This document shows, piece after piece, positions 34,593-46,970 of a DNA stretch of 64,000 nucleotides. The notes below the pieces were generated by a model. That model worked only from the letters and a program-made list of their open reading frames with translations. It was not told the DNA's origin and did no database searches. Location: contig CM070572.1 in NCBI GenBank assembly GCA_036346355.1, positions 57,758,256 through 57,822,255 of the forward strand, read 5' to 3'. The DNA comes from Rhipidocladum racemiflorum (lineage: Eukaryota > Streptophyta > Magnoliopsida > Poales > Poaceae). The number at the start of each line of letters is the position of its first letter. The first letter of the stretch is position 1. Position numbers and translations under genes: made by a program.

Positions 34593-37500
34593 TGTCGGGA
34601 CCCCGAATTTGCAAATCCGGACCCTCTGTGTATTCAGCACTAGTCCAGGAACGCGCTAGTGCACACAGTCTTAACATCGGTAAATATCACAATCATACCA
34701 CTCGATAATAGTAAAGTACTTTATTTAAGTAGTCAAACTGGTTACTCGACCTTATGGTCAAGTTACAAATGTATGCCTCGCAGGGCGAAACTTATTAAGA
34801 GAGAAATAGTAGCAGCGGAAAATCAAATAACTTCGTGGCGCCATCCAGTATACCACAGGCAACTGACTGGGCTCGCTCCCTAAATAGACGGATCCTCTTG
34901 GAGCTCCTCCTCCAAAGCTGGTGTAGTCTCCTCTTCAACTGGTGTTGTATTGTGGCAAGGGTGAGTACTTGGTACTCAGCAAGTCATGCACAGAATGCAG
35001 GCTAATATACTATATGCATGGCTTGGTACAATGGAATAGCTCAAGGTATATTTGCAGTAAACAACATTTGACAAGTAACATAAGTAGATTCGAAAGCAGT
35101 AGAAACAAGTATAGCATAGATAACTTTTTCAAGAAGTTTAGTAAACATCCTTCCCATCCTAATCCACATTTCCATCAATATCATTATTAATCCAACCCAA
35201 CCTTTCAAATCCAAGTTATTTTTGAGAAAATCTAACCCTTATTTGTAATTCGGCGATGTCCAATACCGCGGACACGGCTATTCGAATAGATTCTACACTC
35301 TGCAGAGGTTATGCACTTTACCCACAAGATACAGTCAAACACCACAAAGGCGAGTTCCCGTAACAAAGTCTTTCGGAAACTTCTAACAATACAAGTGGTC
35401 CTCCCCGGTTATTGCACACTAACCCTTCCCTTAGCTAAGGCGAAGTTTAGGCCAATCAACCGTTAGATGGGTACTGGCCTCGGCCAGACGCCCCCCGCAC
35501 AACTTACACAAAGGGTGTAGTTGACCTCCTGAGGTCCCACAGTGCGTTATTAGCAACTTAGTCAACTAGGTCCGTCCCATTCTGGACATGTGGTTGCACG
35601 TTAGACCAGTTCAAAGGCTTGCAAGGTGAAGTCCTTAGGGTGACCAGGGCAAGACTACCCGAAGAACCAAATCAACATCCCCAATGCCACAACTGGCCCA
35701 CCTGATCATTCTTGCCACATGCCCCGGTCGAAAAAACTATTTATCAAACCCAGCTTGATTACCATGCACCACGTGCCATCAACATCACATGATACCTTTC
35801 CAAAACAGGTTCAATATATCATTAAGTCAATATTAACATTTGATTGTCCAAAATCATGTCATGAGCACGTAGTGAGTCTAAGCGTTATACTACAACGGTC
35901 TAAAACCCATGTTGGCAATTTAATAATGTCCAACTAGTAATCCACAACTAGGGTGACAAGGGTCATGGCACATATTTAAATAATCAAGGTGTCATACAAA
36001 GAAATTGGTATTTATCTAACCCCCATATTTAAATAAAGTATTTTTCTAATTGAACTAGCATGCAATAGGTTAAATCAAAATAGATTTCAAAATAGGATCA
36101 ACATGGTCAAAGCACAACTTGCCTTCAAAAAGTACTTGTTCTTGGTCTTGAGTTGGATCCTGAGTCAATACTTCTCCTTCGAATCCTTCCGGCACTTCAA
36201 CGTCTACTCGTAAAGCGTGCAAATAGCAAATACACGAATAAACAATAGGCAAAAAGTATCCAATCATCCAAATAAAATCCATAAACAGAGAGAACATAAT
36301 TTTATGAATTTTTAGAAACTGGAATCGTCAAATTTGGAGTTAAAATGCAAAAGTTATGATTATTTTAAGTTTAAATAATCAATTAAATAATTTTACAGAG
36401 AAAAACTTTAGTCCAAAAATTAAATAAAATTCATATTTAGGTAGGCCTCAATTTATACAAATTTAGAAATTTGAATCACTCAAATCGGAGTTGAAACGCA
36501 AAAGTTATAAGCGTTTGAAGTTTGAAACAAAATTTGAAATCATTATTTCGAATTAATAAATCATTTTCTTTTTCGGAAATTAATTATTGCGTCGGCTGGA
36601 CACGTGGCGACCTCGATTGGTCTGGCGGCGTCGGTGGTCCATGGACTCACCACGGCTTGGCTCGGTCCACCGTGGACCGGCCCACGGCTCAGTCGGCCGA
36701 CACGCGGTCCCACCCGTCAGTGGGTCACGTGCACGGTGCGACTCTCGGGCGAGACACTGACATGCGGGCCCCGCATGTCAGTGACGCGCAGTCACGCCCA
36801 GGCTCGGCCGCTGGCACGTGGGCCCGGCCTGTCAGTGACTCAACGCATGATCACGGCCGTTGGATCTAGATCCAACGGTCTAGATCTACCCTAAATTAAC
36901 GCAGTTGCCAGCACGTGGCGATCGTGGGCCGTTGGATCTTGATCCAACGGTCCAGATCCGATCTAAGTTCCGGGGTTTGGGAAAGAACGTGGGCTCACCG
37001 TGTGCGTTCGATCTTGATCGGACGGCGCACAGAGCTTGCGAGGTCGATGGCGACGCGGCGCGCCTGGCCGAGAGCGAAGAGCGGCAACCTCGAGCGGCGT
37101 TAGACGCGATTCCGGCGAGGTGAGATGGCTCCGCAGTGCGCTGGCCGGGCTTCCGGATCCGATCTCGATTGCGGCGGAGACGGCTTGCCGACGGTGACAC
37201 GAGCAACAAACCGATGCTAACCCTCGAACCAACCCGGTGAGCTATTCCGGAAGATGGCGGTGGTCGGGCGCTAGGACCTTAGGGCTTTGGTGCGGCGCGG
37301 AGAGGAGAACCTCGAGGACAACCGGTCATTAAATAGCCTCGGCGTTTATGCGGAATTCGAACCCTAGCCATGTCCCGCTCGGTCACGGCGGAGCTTCTCC
37401 GGCTTGATTCGACGAGGACGACGATCGGATGCCGCCCACGTGTTCCGCATCGGACGGTCCCACGCGGCCACGCGACGCTACAAGACGCGCCGCGGCCGTT

Positions 37501-37933
37501 GGATCTAGATCCAACGGTCGGGGTCTAGGGTTAGGGTTGGGTTCGGGGACGCGGTTGAACCAAGTCACGTGGCTCGGGTCGGACTCGAGTCGGACTCGGG
37601 TCCGGTCGGATGAACAGTACTTGACCCAACTCGAATTTCCAGCGATTTAATATTTAAAATAATTCCCAGAAATTCATTTAATTCATTAAACATATGAAAA
37701 GACTCAGAAAAATTCCAGAAAAATTCTGGAAAATACTTTGGATCATTTTGGACTCAAATAAAATATTTCCAACAAAATTTTATTTGCAAAGTTTAATTCT
37801 TTAATTATTTCAAAATGGAATAAATTCAAATAAATTCCAAATAAATCCAAATAAATTCCGGAAAATTCCAAAAATTCACCAAAGTGCCCAATCACACAAT
37901 AATTTAAGAAAAGCAAAATTTTGGGGTGTTACA
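34593..37933 (-). repeat. 3' LTR of the chromovirus
   Basis: 3341 bases, ending GGGGTGTTACA on the plus strand, preceded in element sense by the purine tract AGAGGAGGTT (37934-37943). Palindromes CCGTTGGATC-N2-GATCCAACGG lie at 36857-36878, 36929-36950 and 37496-37517. The first and third are perfect 22-base palindromes. Confidence 0.93.
36070..36297 (-). CDS. 75-codon ORF in the chromovirus 3' LTR
   Basis: Same frame as at 28704-28931 and 45086-45313, with MFSLFMDFIWMIGYFLPIV at the start and the same stop. It is on the sense strand of the LTR. No known family recognised. Confidence 0.35.
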   Translation of the reverse strand: MFSLFMDFIWMIGYFLPIVYSCICYLHALRVDVEVPEGFEGEVLTQDPTQDQEQVLFEGKLCFDHVDPILKSILI

Positions 37934-37975
37934 AACCTCCTCTAATGTAATCTCGTCCCCGAGATTCAGGGCTTA

Positions 37976-40900
37976 CTAAAGGAATAGGTTCGGAAACTCT
38001 TTCCTCAAATCCTCTTCGCGTTCCCAAGTCGCTTCGCTTTCTTCATGATTGCTCCACTGAACTCTACAGAAATGGGTTGACTTATTTCTGGTCTCTCGAT
38101 CCATAGTGTCCAAAATCTTCACGGGATGCTCCTTGTAAGTCAAATCTTCTTGCAACTCAATTGACTCTAGCTGTGTCTGCTCTCAGTACTCGGAGACACT
38201 TTTTCAATCGGGACACATGGAATACGTCATGTACTCCTGCTAACGAATGTGGCAACTCCAGCAGATTAGCAACTTCGCCTCTACGGCTCAAAATCTTAAA
38301 TGGTCCTACATTACGGTGTGCGAGTTTCCCTTTGGCATGGAACCTCTTAACTCCCTTGAGAGGTGTAACTCGAGGTATACAAAGTCTTACGGTTTTAAAA
38401 CTCAAGTCCGGCGACGATTGTCAAGATAACTCTTCTGTCGTGATTGGGCGATCTTCAACCTTTCCTAATCATGGCAATCTGCTTCTTGACCTCTTGAAGA
38501 ATATCAGGCCGAAGACACGGCTCACGGTCTCATTCCAATTCAATGGCGTCGGCGTGGTCGACCATCTGATGCCTCAAAAGGTGACATTTGTAAACTAGCT
38601 TGGTAACTATTGTTGTAATCGAACTCGGCATACGGCAAACTCTTATCCCAAGAGGTAGCATAAGCCAATGCACATGCTCTTAACATATCCTCCGAATCTG
38701 ATTGACTCTTTGGTCTGTCCATCCGTCTGTGGATGATAGGTCATCTTGAAGTTCAAACGGGTTCCCATGGCTTCATGCAACTTATTCCAAAACCTTGAGG
38801 TAAATTGGGTACCTCTGTCAGATACAATCCTCTTTGGCACTCCGTGCAAACAGGCGATCCCGATCATGTACAACTCGCTAACTTATCTCCCGAGTAGGTG
38901 GTCTTCACGGGATAAAATGGGCTACTTTGGTCAAGCGATCCACTATAACCCATATGGAGTCATAACCTCCTTGAGTCTTAGGCAAACCGGTAATGAAATC
39001 CATTCGATTTCCTCCCACTTCCACTTAGGTATTTTAGTAATTTGTAGCAATCCTGGCTGGGTCTCGATGCATTGCCTTGACTCTCTGGCATACGTCGCAC
39101 AATGCAACATGCTCGGCAACTTCACGCTTCATGCTCGGCCACCAGAATCCTTCCTTCAAATCCTGATACATTTTGGCGCTTCCAGGATGAATTGAGTACT
39201 TGGAGTCATGGGCTTCTTCCAAAATCAGTTGCTTTAATTCTTTCTTGTTGGGCACACAGATGCGATCCTTCATCCATAACGTGCCTTGCTCATCCAACTT
39301 GAAGTCCTCTGCCTTGCCTTCTTCCTTGATGGACTTAATCCTGCGGATCTTGTCATCATCATACATCCTTCAGGATCGATCCTCTAGGGTAGGCTTCACT
39401 TCCAATGCGGCCAAGAATCCGCTAGGTACCACCTCAATCTTCATTCTCTGAAAATCCTCACATAACTCACCCTGATTTGTGGCTAGCAACATACTCACGG
39501 TATGACTTTTCCGACTCAAAGCATCGGCAACTACGTTGGCCTTCCCGGGATGGTAATGGATTCCAACATTGTAGTCCTTGATCAACTCTAACCATCTCCT
39601 TTGCCTCATATTCAGATCCAACTGGGTGAATATGTATTTAAGGCTCTTATGATCCGTATACACTTCACATCTGTTCCCGATCAGATAGTGACGCCATATC
39701 TTCAAGGCATGCACTACGGCAGCTAACTCTAGGTCATGCGTCGGATAATTCTCCTCATGCGGCCTCAAGCGCCTTGATGCATAAGCGGCGACCTTTCCAT
39801 TCTCAGACAAGACACATCCAAGTCCTTGGCGCGATCGTCACAATAAATATCAAAGTTTTGATTAACATCCGGTAGAACTAACACCGGCCCGATGTCAATC
39901 GCTTCTTCACTCACGAAATCTTTTCTCACATTCTCAAGCGTCCATGCAAACTTCTTCTCCTTTTTCAGCAATTGCGTAAGAGGTTTCGCAATTGTCGAGA
40001 AGCCTTCAATGAAACGGCGATAGTATCCTGCCATTCCAAGGAAACTCCGGATCTGGGTCACGGTCTTTGGTTACTCCCAATGTAACACGGCTTCTACTTT
40101 GCTTGGATCAACGGCGACTCCTTCTGCGGTCATTACATGTCCGAGGAACTCCACCTTGTCCTTCCAAAAATCACACTTACTGAACTTGGCGAAGAGTTGC
40201 TGTTCCCTCAGCTTTTCCAAAACTCGCCTCAAGTGTTCGGCATGTTCTTCCTCTGTCTTGGAGTAGATTAGGATATCATCTATGAACACGACGACAAATT
40301 TGTCCAAATATTCCATGAACACCTTATTCATCATATTCATGAAATATGCTGGCGCATTCGTCAGTCCAAAGGACATAACTGTAAACTCGTAATGTCCATA
40401 TCTTGACGAGAATGCAGTTTTCGGAATATCTTCTGATCGTATCTTCAGCTGATGGTATCCCGATCTCAGATCAATCTTGGAGAAAACTCCGGCTCCTCTC
40501 AGCTGATCAAACAAATCATCAATCTGGTAACGGGTACTTATTCTTCACGGTGACTTCATTGAGTGCACGGTAGTCAATGCACATCCCGAAACTCCCGTCC
40601 TTCTTCTTGACAAACAAAGCCGGTGCTCCCCACGGCGACTAACTCTGGCCTGATAAATCCTTTCTCCATTAACTCCTCTATTTGTTTCTTCATCTCTACC
40701 AACTCCTCGGTGGACATCCGATAAGGTCTCTTTGCTATCGGTCTTGTGCACTGTACAAGCTCTATCACAAACTCTATGTCCCCTGTCTGCGGCATACTGT
40801 AGATCTTCGGGAAAAACATCTGGGTATTCATTCACTACGGAGACATCCTCTATGCTGATTGTCTTGGTACTGTTAACCAACATCTGTCCATCTCTAACTG

Positions 40901-41216
40901 CAGTGGCTTGAAATTCCACTTTCTTTCCACAAGGGCTCTCAACTGAGATAGTCCTTCGTCCACAATCCAATACGGCCTTGTGCTTGGATAACCAGTCCAT
41001 TCCCAAAATAACATCTAAGGTCTGGGTCTCCAAAATTATAAGGTTCGCTAGGAACTCTATTCCATCTATTAGTATTCTCACCCCGGAACATCCTACTTTC
41101 GTTCGGAGTTCGGAACCAAGGGTTTGAACTAAAAGCATGCACTTAAGTCTTGCAATCCCCAAATCGTTTCTAGCGGCAAAGCCTTGCGAAACAAGCGAAT
41201 GCGAAGCTCGAGTCAA
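37976..41216 (-). pseudogene. Chromovirus pol: protease, RT, RNase H, integrase, chromodomain
   Basis: Element sense is minus. The protease region (about 41216-40850) has lost its active-site loop but keeps LDVILGMDWLSKHKAVLDC. RT: KRPYRMSTEELVEMKKQI, MFDQLRGAGVFSKIDLRSGY and catalytic VVFIDDILIYS (40514-40071). RNase H: AAYASRRLRPHEENY, YTDHKSLKYIF, GKANVVADALSRKSH (39810-39370). Integrase zinc domain (39366-39034), a broken catalytic core (38900-38540, with IVSDRGTQFTS), GPY/F-like VGPFKILSRRGEVA (38405-38157). The chromodomain at 38160-37976 (HPVKILDTMDRETRNKS, VQWSNHEESEATWE) is open to its TAG. Several frameshifts. Confidence 0.88.
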
Positions 41217-41217
41217 A

Positions 41218-42391
41218 CAAAGCTGTGCAGTGCTGAGTTAACAAGTAACTTACCCAAGACGGCGTCCATAGCATTCTGCGGTGCATCTGCGGTGACATGG
41301 TTGACTCGGCCTCTCACCACGATGCAGGATGTGGTTCCTGGTCTTTGGCGTCCTAGCCGGGGTGGTTCCCAAGTTAAAGCGAATCGGGTCACTCTCGCTG
41401 TCTTCTTTGGACAATGTTGGCAAAATGTCCTGGCTCGTTGCGCTTGTAGCGGCGTCTCACTTGTTCCTTGCCGATTTGCTCGAGCGGCGTTTCTAGCGGG
41501 TGAAGTGCAGTAGTTACGATTGACGGGTCTTGGTCTTTGGTGACGGCGTCCTTGTAGCATTCTGTGTTTGGAATCAAAAACTGATTTGGTGCAACTCTCG
41601 CCGCATTTGTTGCGTTCCCTGGCGTGATCCTGTTTGTTGCATCCTGCGCTTCTGTTCTCATCCGGTTCCTTGCGCTTGTCCTTAAGAATAAGCGCCTTAT
41701 TCACCAACTCTTGGAAATCTGGAAAGGTGTGGGTGATCAGTCCTACTTGTAGTCTGAGTTAAGTCCCTTCATAAAACGAGACTGCGGCTTTATCTGTCGC
41801 TACATCCTCAGTGCGTAGCGTGCTAGGCTGTGTGAACTTGTTCAGTAGTCGACCACCGGGTGATTACCTTGCTTGATGCTCTGAACTCCTCCTTCTTAAG
41901 GTCCATGATTCCTTCTCGCACGTGATCTTGTAAACGCAGCTTGTGAACTCTTCCCAAGTGATATCTTGAGGGTTCTCTTGCGGGCACGAAGTTCTCCCAC
42001 CATTCAATGCAATGTTCCTTCCAACCGATGAGAAGCGTAGAGTACCTTCTCATTTCCTATGCATTGAGCTATGTGTAGCTTCCTCTCAATTGACCTTAAC
42101 CAATCATCGGCCTCCAATGGATTGGCATTCCCTGAGAAAGTGGGTGGGTGAGTCCTCATGAACTCGGCAGTCTTGTATTACGGCGTTGTCCCCGATTAAC
42201 TTGATTAGCGTGGCCTGGCAAAGGACGTGTTGCATTTGTTGCATCATAGCATGCATCAACTGAGTTTGAGCAGCAAGAAATGCTCCAAAATTCTGCATAT
42301 CAACTGGCGGTGCTGGTGCTCCATCATTGGGGTTTTCTGCTGGGCGAGAACCACTTCCATTACTTCCAAAGTTTCCGCGGGTGTTCACCAT
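41218..42391 (-). pseudogene. Chromovirus Gag, heavily frameshifted
   Basis: Starts MVNTRGNFGSNGSGS at 42391. After about 95 codons the frame is lost; fragments such as PLEADDWLRSIERKLHIAQC and EEGIMDLKKEEF-like pieces continue in other frames to about 41800. Near 41430 the zinc-knuckle remnant reads YKRNEPGHFANI, with the first two Cys replaced or shifted out. It cannot form a normal capsid protein. Confidence 0.7.
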
Positions 42392-42836
42392 CTGTCGATT
42401 TTCTCTAGGTTTTAGAGATGAGAGGGAACAAGAATAGACAAGTAATATGGAATTTATGCGGGGCGAAAGGTGTAACTTTAAGGTCCAACTTTATTATTGA
42501 TATCAATAACTTGGTATGGTTGCTTACAATGCCTAAGGGCCTTGCAACACATACTGCACACTCAGCAAACAATGAAAATCCAAATCGAACTAACACTGGA
42601 GTCTAACGCCTAAAGGGTGACTCTTTATTCTATGACTCGACTCGGCGAAAGAGTCTCTCTATAAAACCTACGTTCACTCATCGAGAAAACCTCCACGGCC
42701 TGGGTACGGATGCTGCGGTATAGGTGCAAAATGATTGCCGTGTCCAACAACTGTGTCATCTGTGGTAATCGAAGAAGCAGTGTCCTCATCGAGATCTGAC
42801 TCCTCCGGATCTGGCTCGTGTAGCTCAAATCTTGGC

Positions 42837-43393
42837 TCACAGTTGCAGTCCGTACAATACCGTCTCTAACCCTCCAATCCTTTGCAGAAGGTGGGACACA
42901 TACTCTTGAGCTTCCCGCCATCTATTCTTCTCTGTCGTGATCTCCTTGTGGGCCTTCTGTAGCTCCTTGCTTGTATCATCGAGTACATCCTCCTGGGCGA
43001 CAACAAGTCGTGCCAACTGTGTAACCATGGCATCCTCATCCTGAATCGCTTTCGGTTCAAGAAGGTTATTCTCGCGCGGTGATAACGGAACACCGTGCTC
43101 TCCAACTCTCTGGCGTAGATACGGGTAATGTGTCGCATTGCTCGTCGTGATACTTCTTGGATACCCATCTGCATTGTAGACCTCCTGGCAGTGCAGTGTA
43201 TCGGGCGATTGCCTGGGCCCTTTTTCCTAGCAGGTACCTCAATCTTTACGTCACAAGCCTTGATCAATCCTGCTTGTCTGATCACTTCCACTTGGTATTG
43301 GGGCTTCTCAAAATCTCCGAGAGTCTGTAGCATATGCCAAAGTTCTGCGGCGTGACCAACCTCCAGATCGACGTAGTTGAACTCTCCCTCCAT
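42837..43393 (-). pseudogene. Pre-gag ORF of the chromovirus, one frameshift
   Basis: A sense ORF between the 5' LTR and gag. Start ATG at 43393 (MEGEFNYVDLEVGHAAEL), frameshift near 43130, then a second frame carrying VVAQEDVLDDTSKELQKAH and ending at 42837. About 185 codons in all. The second half has heptad-like spacing and should form a coiled coil. No signal peptide, no zinc motif, no family recognised. It is separated from gag by about 450 bases and is not part of the gag frame. Protein-like composition in two adjoining frames supports a former gene. Confidence 0.6.
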
Positions 43394-43592
43394 CTGTCAC
43401 AAGAGCGCTTACGTAAGAACTCGAAAATTTTAAATCGTGACAAGGTAAGGAAAAATTCAGCAAGAGACAAGAAAAGAGAGAAGGGGATAAGTCGAGATAT
43501 CATTTCTTATCTTGACAACCTTTTAGCTTTTAGAAAATAGGTTTTATCCTCACTACGACCATTCTAGCTAGGGTTGAGCCTACGGTCAAGCT

Positions 43593-43607
43593 GGCTCTGA
43601 TACCACC
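43593..43607 (-). other. Primer binding site of the chromovirus
   Basis: GGTGGTATCAGAGCC on the minus strand, two bases from the 5' LTR end; initiator methionine tRNA type. Confidence 0.88.
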
Positions 43608-43609
43608 TC

Positions 43610-46600
43610 TGTCGGGACCCCGAATTTGCAAATCCGGACCCTCTGTGTATTCAGCACTAGTCCAGAACGCAGCTTAGTGCACACAGTCTTAACATCGGTA
43701 AATATCACAATCATACCACTCGATAATAGTAAAGTACTTTATTTAAGTAGTCAAACTGGTTACTCGACCTTATGGTCAAGTTACAAATGTATGCCTCGCA
43801 GGGCGAAACTTATTAAGAGAGAAATAGTAGCAGCGGAAAATCAAATAACTTCGTGGCGCCATCCAGTATACCACAGGCAACTGACTAGGCTCGCTCCCTA
43901 AATAGACGGATCCTCTTGGAGCTCCTCCTCCAAAGCTGGTGTAGTCTCCTCTTCAACTGGTGTTGTATTGTGGCAAGGGTGAGTACTTGGTACTCAGCAA
44001 GTCATGCATGAATGCGAAGCTAATATACTATATGCATGGCTTGGTACAAAGGAATAGCTCAAGGTATATTTGCGATGCTTGACATTTGACAAGTAACATA
44101 AGTAGATTCGAAAGCAGTAGAAACAAGTATAGCATAGATAACTTTTTCAAGGAGTTTAGTAAACATCCTTCCCATCCTAATCCACATTTCCATCAACATC
44201 ATTATTAATCCAACCCAACCTTTCAAATCCAAGTTATTTTTGAGAAAATCTAACCCTTATTTGTAATTCGAGCGATGTCCAATACCGCGGACACGGCTAT
44301 TCGAATAGATTCTACACTCTGCAGAGGTTATGCACTTTACCCACAAGATACAGTCAAACACCACAAAGGCGAAGTTCAGTAACAAAGTCTTTCGGAAACT
44401 TCTAACAATACAAGTGGTCCTCCGGTTATTGCACACTAACCCTTCCCTTAGCTAAGGCGAAGTTTAGGCCAATCAACCGTTAGATGGGTACTGGCCTCGG
44501 CCAGACGCTCCCCGTACAACTTACACAAAGGGTGTAGTTGACCTCCCGAGGTCCCACAGTGCGTTATTAGCAACTTAGTCAACTAGGTCCGTCCCATTAC
44601 GGACATGTGGTTGCACGTTAGACCCAGTTCAAAGGCTTGCAAGGTGAAGTCCTTAGGGTGACCAGGGCAAGACTACCCAAGAACCAAATCAACATCCCCA
44701 ATGCCACAACCGGCCCACTGATCATTCTTGCCACATGCCCCTGGCCGAAAAAACTATTTATCAAACCCCGCTTGATTACCATGCACCACGTGCCATCAAC
44801 ATCACATGATACCTTTCCAAAACAGGTTCAATATATCATTAAGTCAATATTAACATTTGATTGTCCAAAATCATGTCATGAGCACGAAAGTGTGTCTAAG
44901 CGATACTACAACGGTCTAAAACCCATGTTGGCAATTTAATAATGTCCAACTAGTAATCCACAACTAGGGTGACAAGGGTCATGGCACATATTTAAATAAT
45001 CAAGGTGTCATACAAAGAAATTGGTATTTATCTAACCCCCATATTTAAATAAAGTATTTTTCTAATTGAACTAGCATGCAATAGGTTAAATCAAAATAGA
45101 TTTCGAAATAGGATCAACATGGTCAAAGCACAACTTGCCTTCAAAAAGTACTTGTTCTTGGTCTTGAGTTGGATCCTGAGTCAATACTTCTCCTTCGAAT
45201 CCTTCCGGCACTTCAACGTCTACTCGTAAAGCGTGCAAATAGCAAATACACGAATAAACAATAGGCAAAAAGTATCCAATCATCCAAATAAAATCCATAA
45301 ACAGAGAGAACATAATTTTATGAATTTTTAGAAACTGGAATCGTCAAATTTGGAGTTAAAATGCAAAAGTTATGATTATTTTAAGTTTAAATAATCAATT
45401 AAATAATTTTACAGAGAAAAACTTTAGTCCAAAAATTAAATAAAATTCATATTTAGGTAGGTCTCAATTTTATACAAATTTAGAAATTTGAATCACTCAA
45501 ATCGGAGTTGAAACGCAAAAGTTATAAGCGTTTGAAGTTTGAAACAAAATTTGAAATCATTATTTCGAATTAATAAATCATTTTCTTTTTCGGAAATTAA
45601 TTATTGCGTCAGCCTGGACACGTGGCAGCCTCTGATTGGTCTGGCGACGCCACCGTCCATGGACTCGGCCACGGCTTGGCTCGGTCCACCGTGGACCGGC
45701 CCACGGCTCAGTCGCCGACACGCGGTCCTACCGTCGGTGGAGTCACGTGCGGTCGCGACTCTCGGGCGAGACACTGACATGCGGGCCCCGCATGTCTGTG
45801 ACGCACAGTCACGCCCAGGCTCGGCCGCTGGCACGCGGGCCCGGCCTGTCAGTGACTCAACGCACGGGGCGGCGGCGGCGCCGTGGCCTGATCACGGCCG
45901 TTGGATCTAGATCCACCGGTCTAGATCGACCCTAAATGAACGCAGTTTCCAGCACGTGGAGATCGTGGGCCGTTGGATCTTGATCCAACGGTCCAGATCC
46001 GATCTAATTTCCGGGGTTTGGGAAAGAACGTGGGCTCACCGTGTGCGTTCGATCTTGATCGGACGGCTCACAGAGCTTGCAAGGTCGATGGCGACGCGGC
46101 GGCTGGGCCTGGCCGGAGACGAAGACGGCAACCTCGAGCAGCGTTCGGACGCGATTCCGGCGAGGTGAGATGGCTCCGCAGTGCGCCTGGCCGGGGCTTC
46201 GGATCCGATCTCGGCTGGCGGCGAGACGGCTTGCCGACGGTGACACGAGCAACAAACCGATGCTAACCCTCGAACCAACCCGGTGAGCTATTCCGGAAGA
46301 TGGCGGTACCGGGCGCTAGGACCTTAGGGCTTTGGTGCGGCGCGAGAGGAGAACCTCGAGGACAACCCGGTCATTAAATAGCCTCGGCGTTTGCGCTGAA
46401 TTCGAACCCTAGCCGTGCCCCGCTTCGGTCACGCGGAGCTCTCCGCTTGGATTCGGACGAGGACGACGATCGATGCCGCCCACGTGTTCCGCATCGGACG
46501 GTCCACGCGCCACGCGACGCTGGCAAGACGCATCGCCGTTGGATCTAGATCCAGCGGCCGGTCTAAGGTTAGGTTGGAGTTCGGGACGCGGTTGAACCAA

Positions 46601-46970
46601 GTCACGTGGCGGTCGGACTTGAGTCGGACTCGGACTCGGTCGATCGGATGAACAAGATTTGACCCAACTCGAATTTCCAGCGATTTAATATTTAAAATAA
46701 TTCCCGAGAAATTCATTTAATTCATTAAAAATATCAAAAGACTCGTAAAAATTCGAGAAAAATTCGAAAATACTTTGGATCATTTTGGACTCAAATAAAA
46801 TATTTCCAACAAAATTTTATTTGCAAAGTTTAATTCTTTAATTATTTCAAAATGGAATAAATTCAAATAAATTCCAAATAAATCCAAATAAATTCCAGAA
46901 AATTCCAAAAATTCACCAAAGTGCCCAATCACACAATAATTTAAGAAAAGCAAAATTTTGGGGTGTTACA
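43610..46970 (-). repeat. 5' LTR of the chromovirus
   Basis: 3361 bases, matching 34593-37933 with small indels. The palindromes are at 45898-45919 (one mismatch), 45970-45991 and 46536-46557. Confidence 0.93.
45086..45313 (-). CDS. 75-codon ORF in the chromovirus 5' LTR
   Basis: Third copy of the LTR ORF, with the same length, start and stop as at 36070-36297. In element sense it lies upstream of the primer site, so it would be translated from a transcript starting inside the LTR only if that start is far upstream. Confidence 0.35.
   Translation of the reverse strand: MFSLFMDFIWMIGYFLPIVYSCICYLHALRVDVEVPEGFEGEVLTQDPTQDQEQVLFEGKLCFDHVDPISKSILI

Larger units (their letters stand above)
34593..46970 (-). 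mobile_element. Complete Ty3/gypsy chromovirus (Tekay/Del-like)
   Basis: 12378 bases flanked by GTAAC (34588-34592 and 46971-46975). Two LTRs of about 3.35 kb, near-identical over the stretches I compared, TG/CA ends, a Met-tRNA primer site and a purine tract. Minus-strand order: pre-gag ORF, gag, protease, RT, RNase H, integrase with GPY/F motif and chromodomain. The chromodomain and long LTRs point to the Tekay/Del clade (inference). Many small indels destroy gag and parts of pol although the LTRs are similar, so it is recent but defective. Confidence 0.93.
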
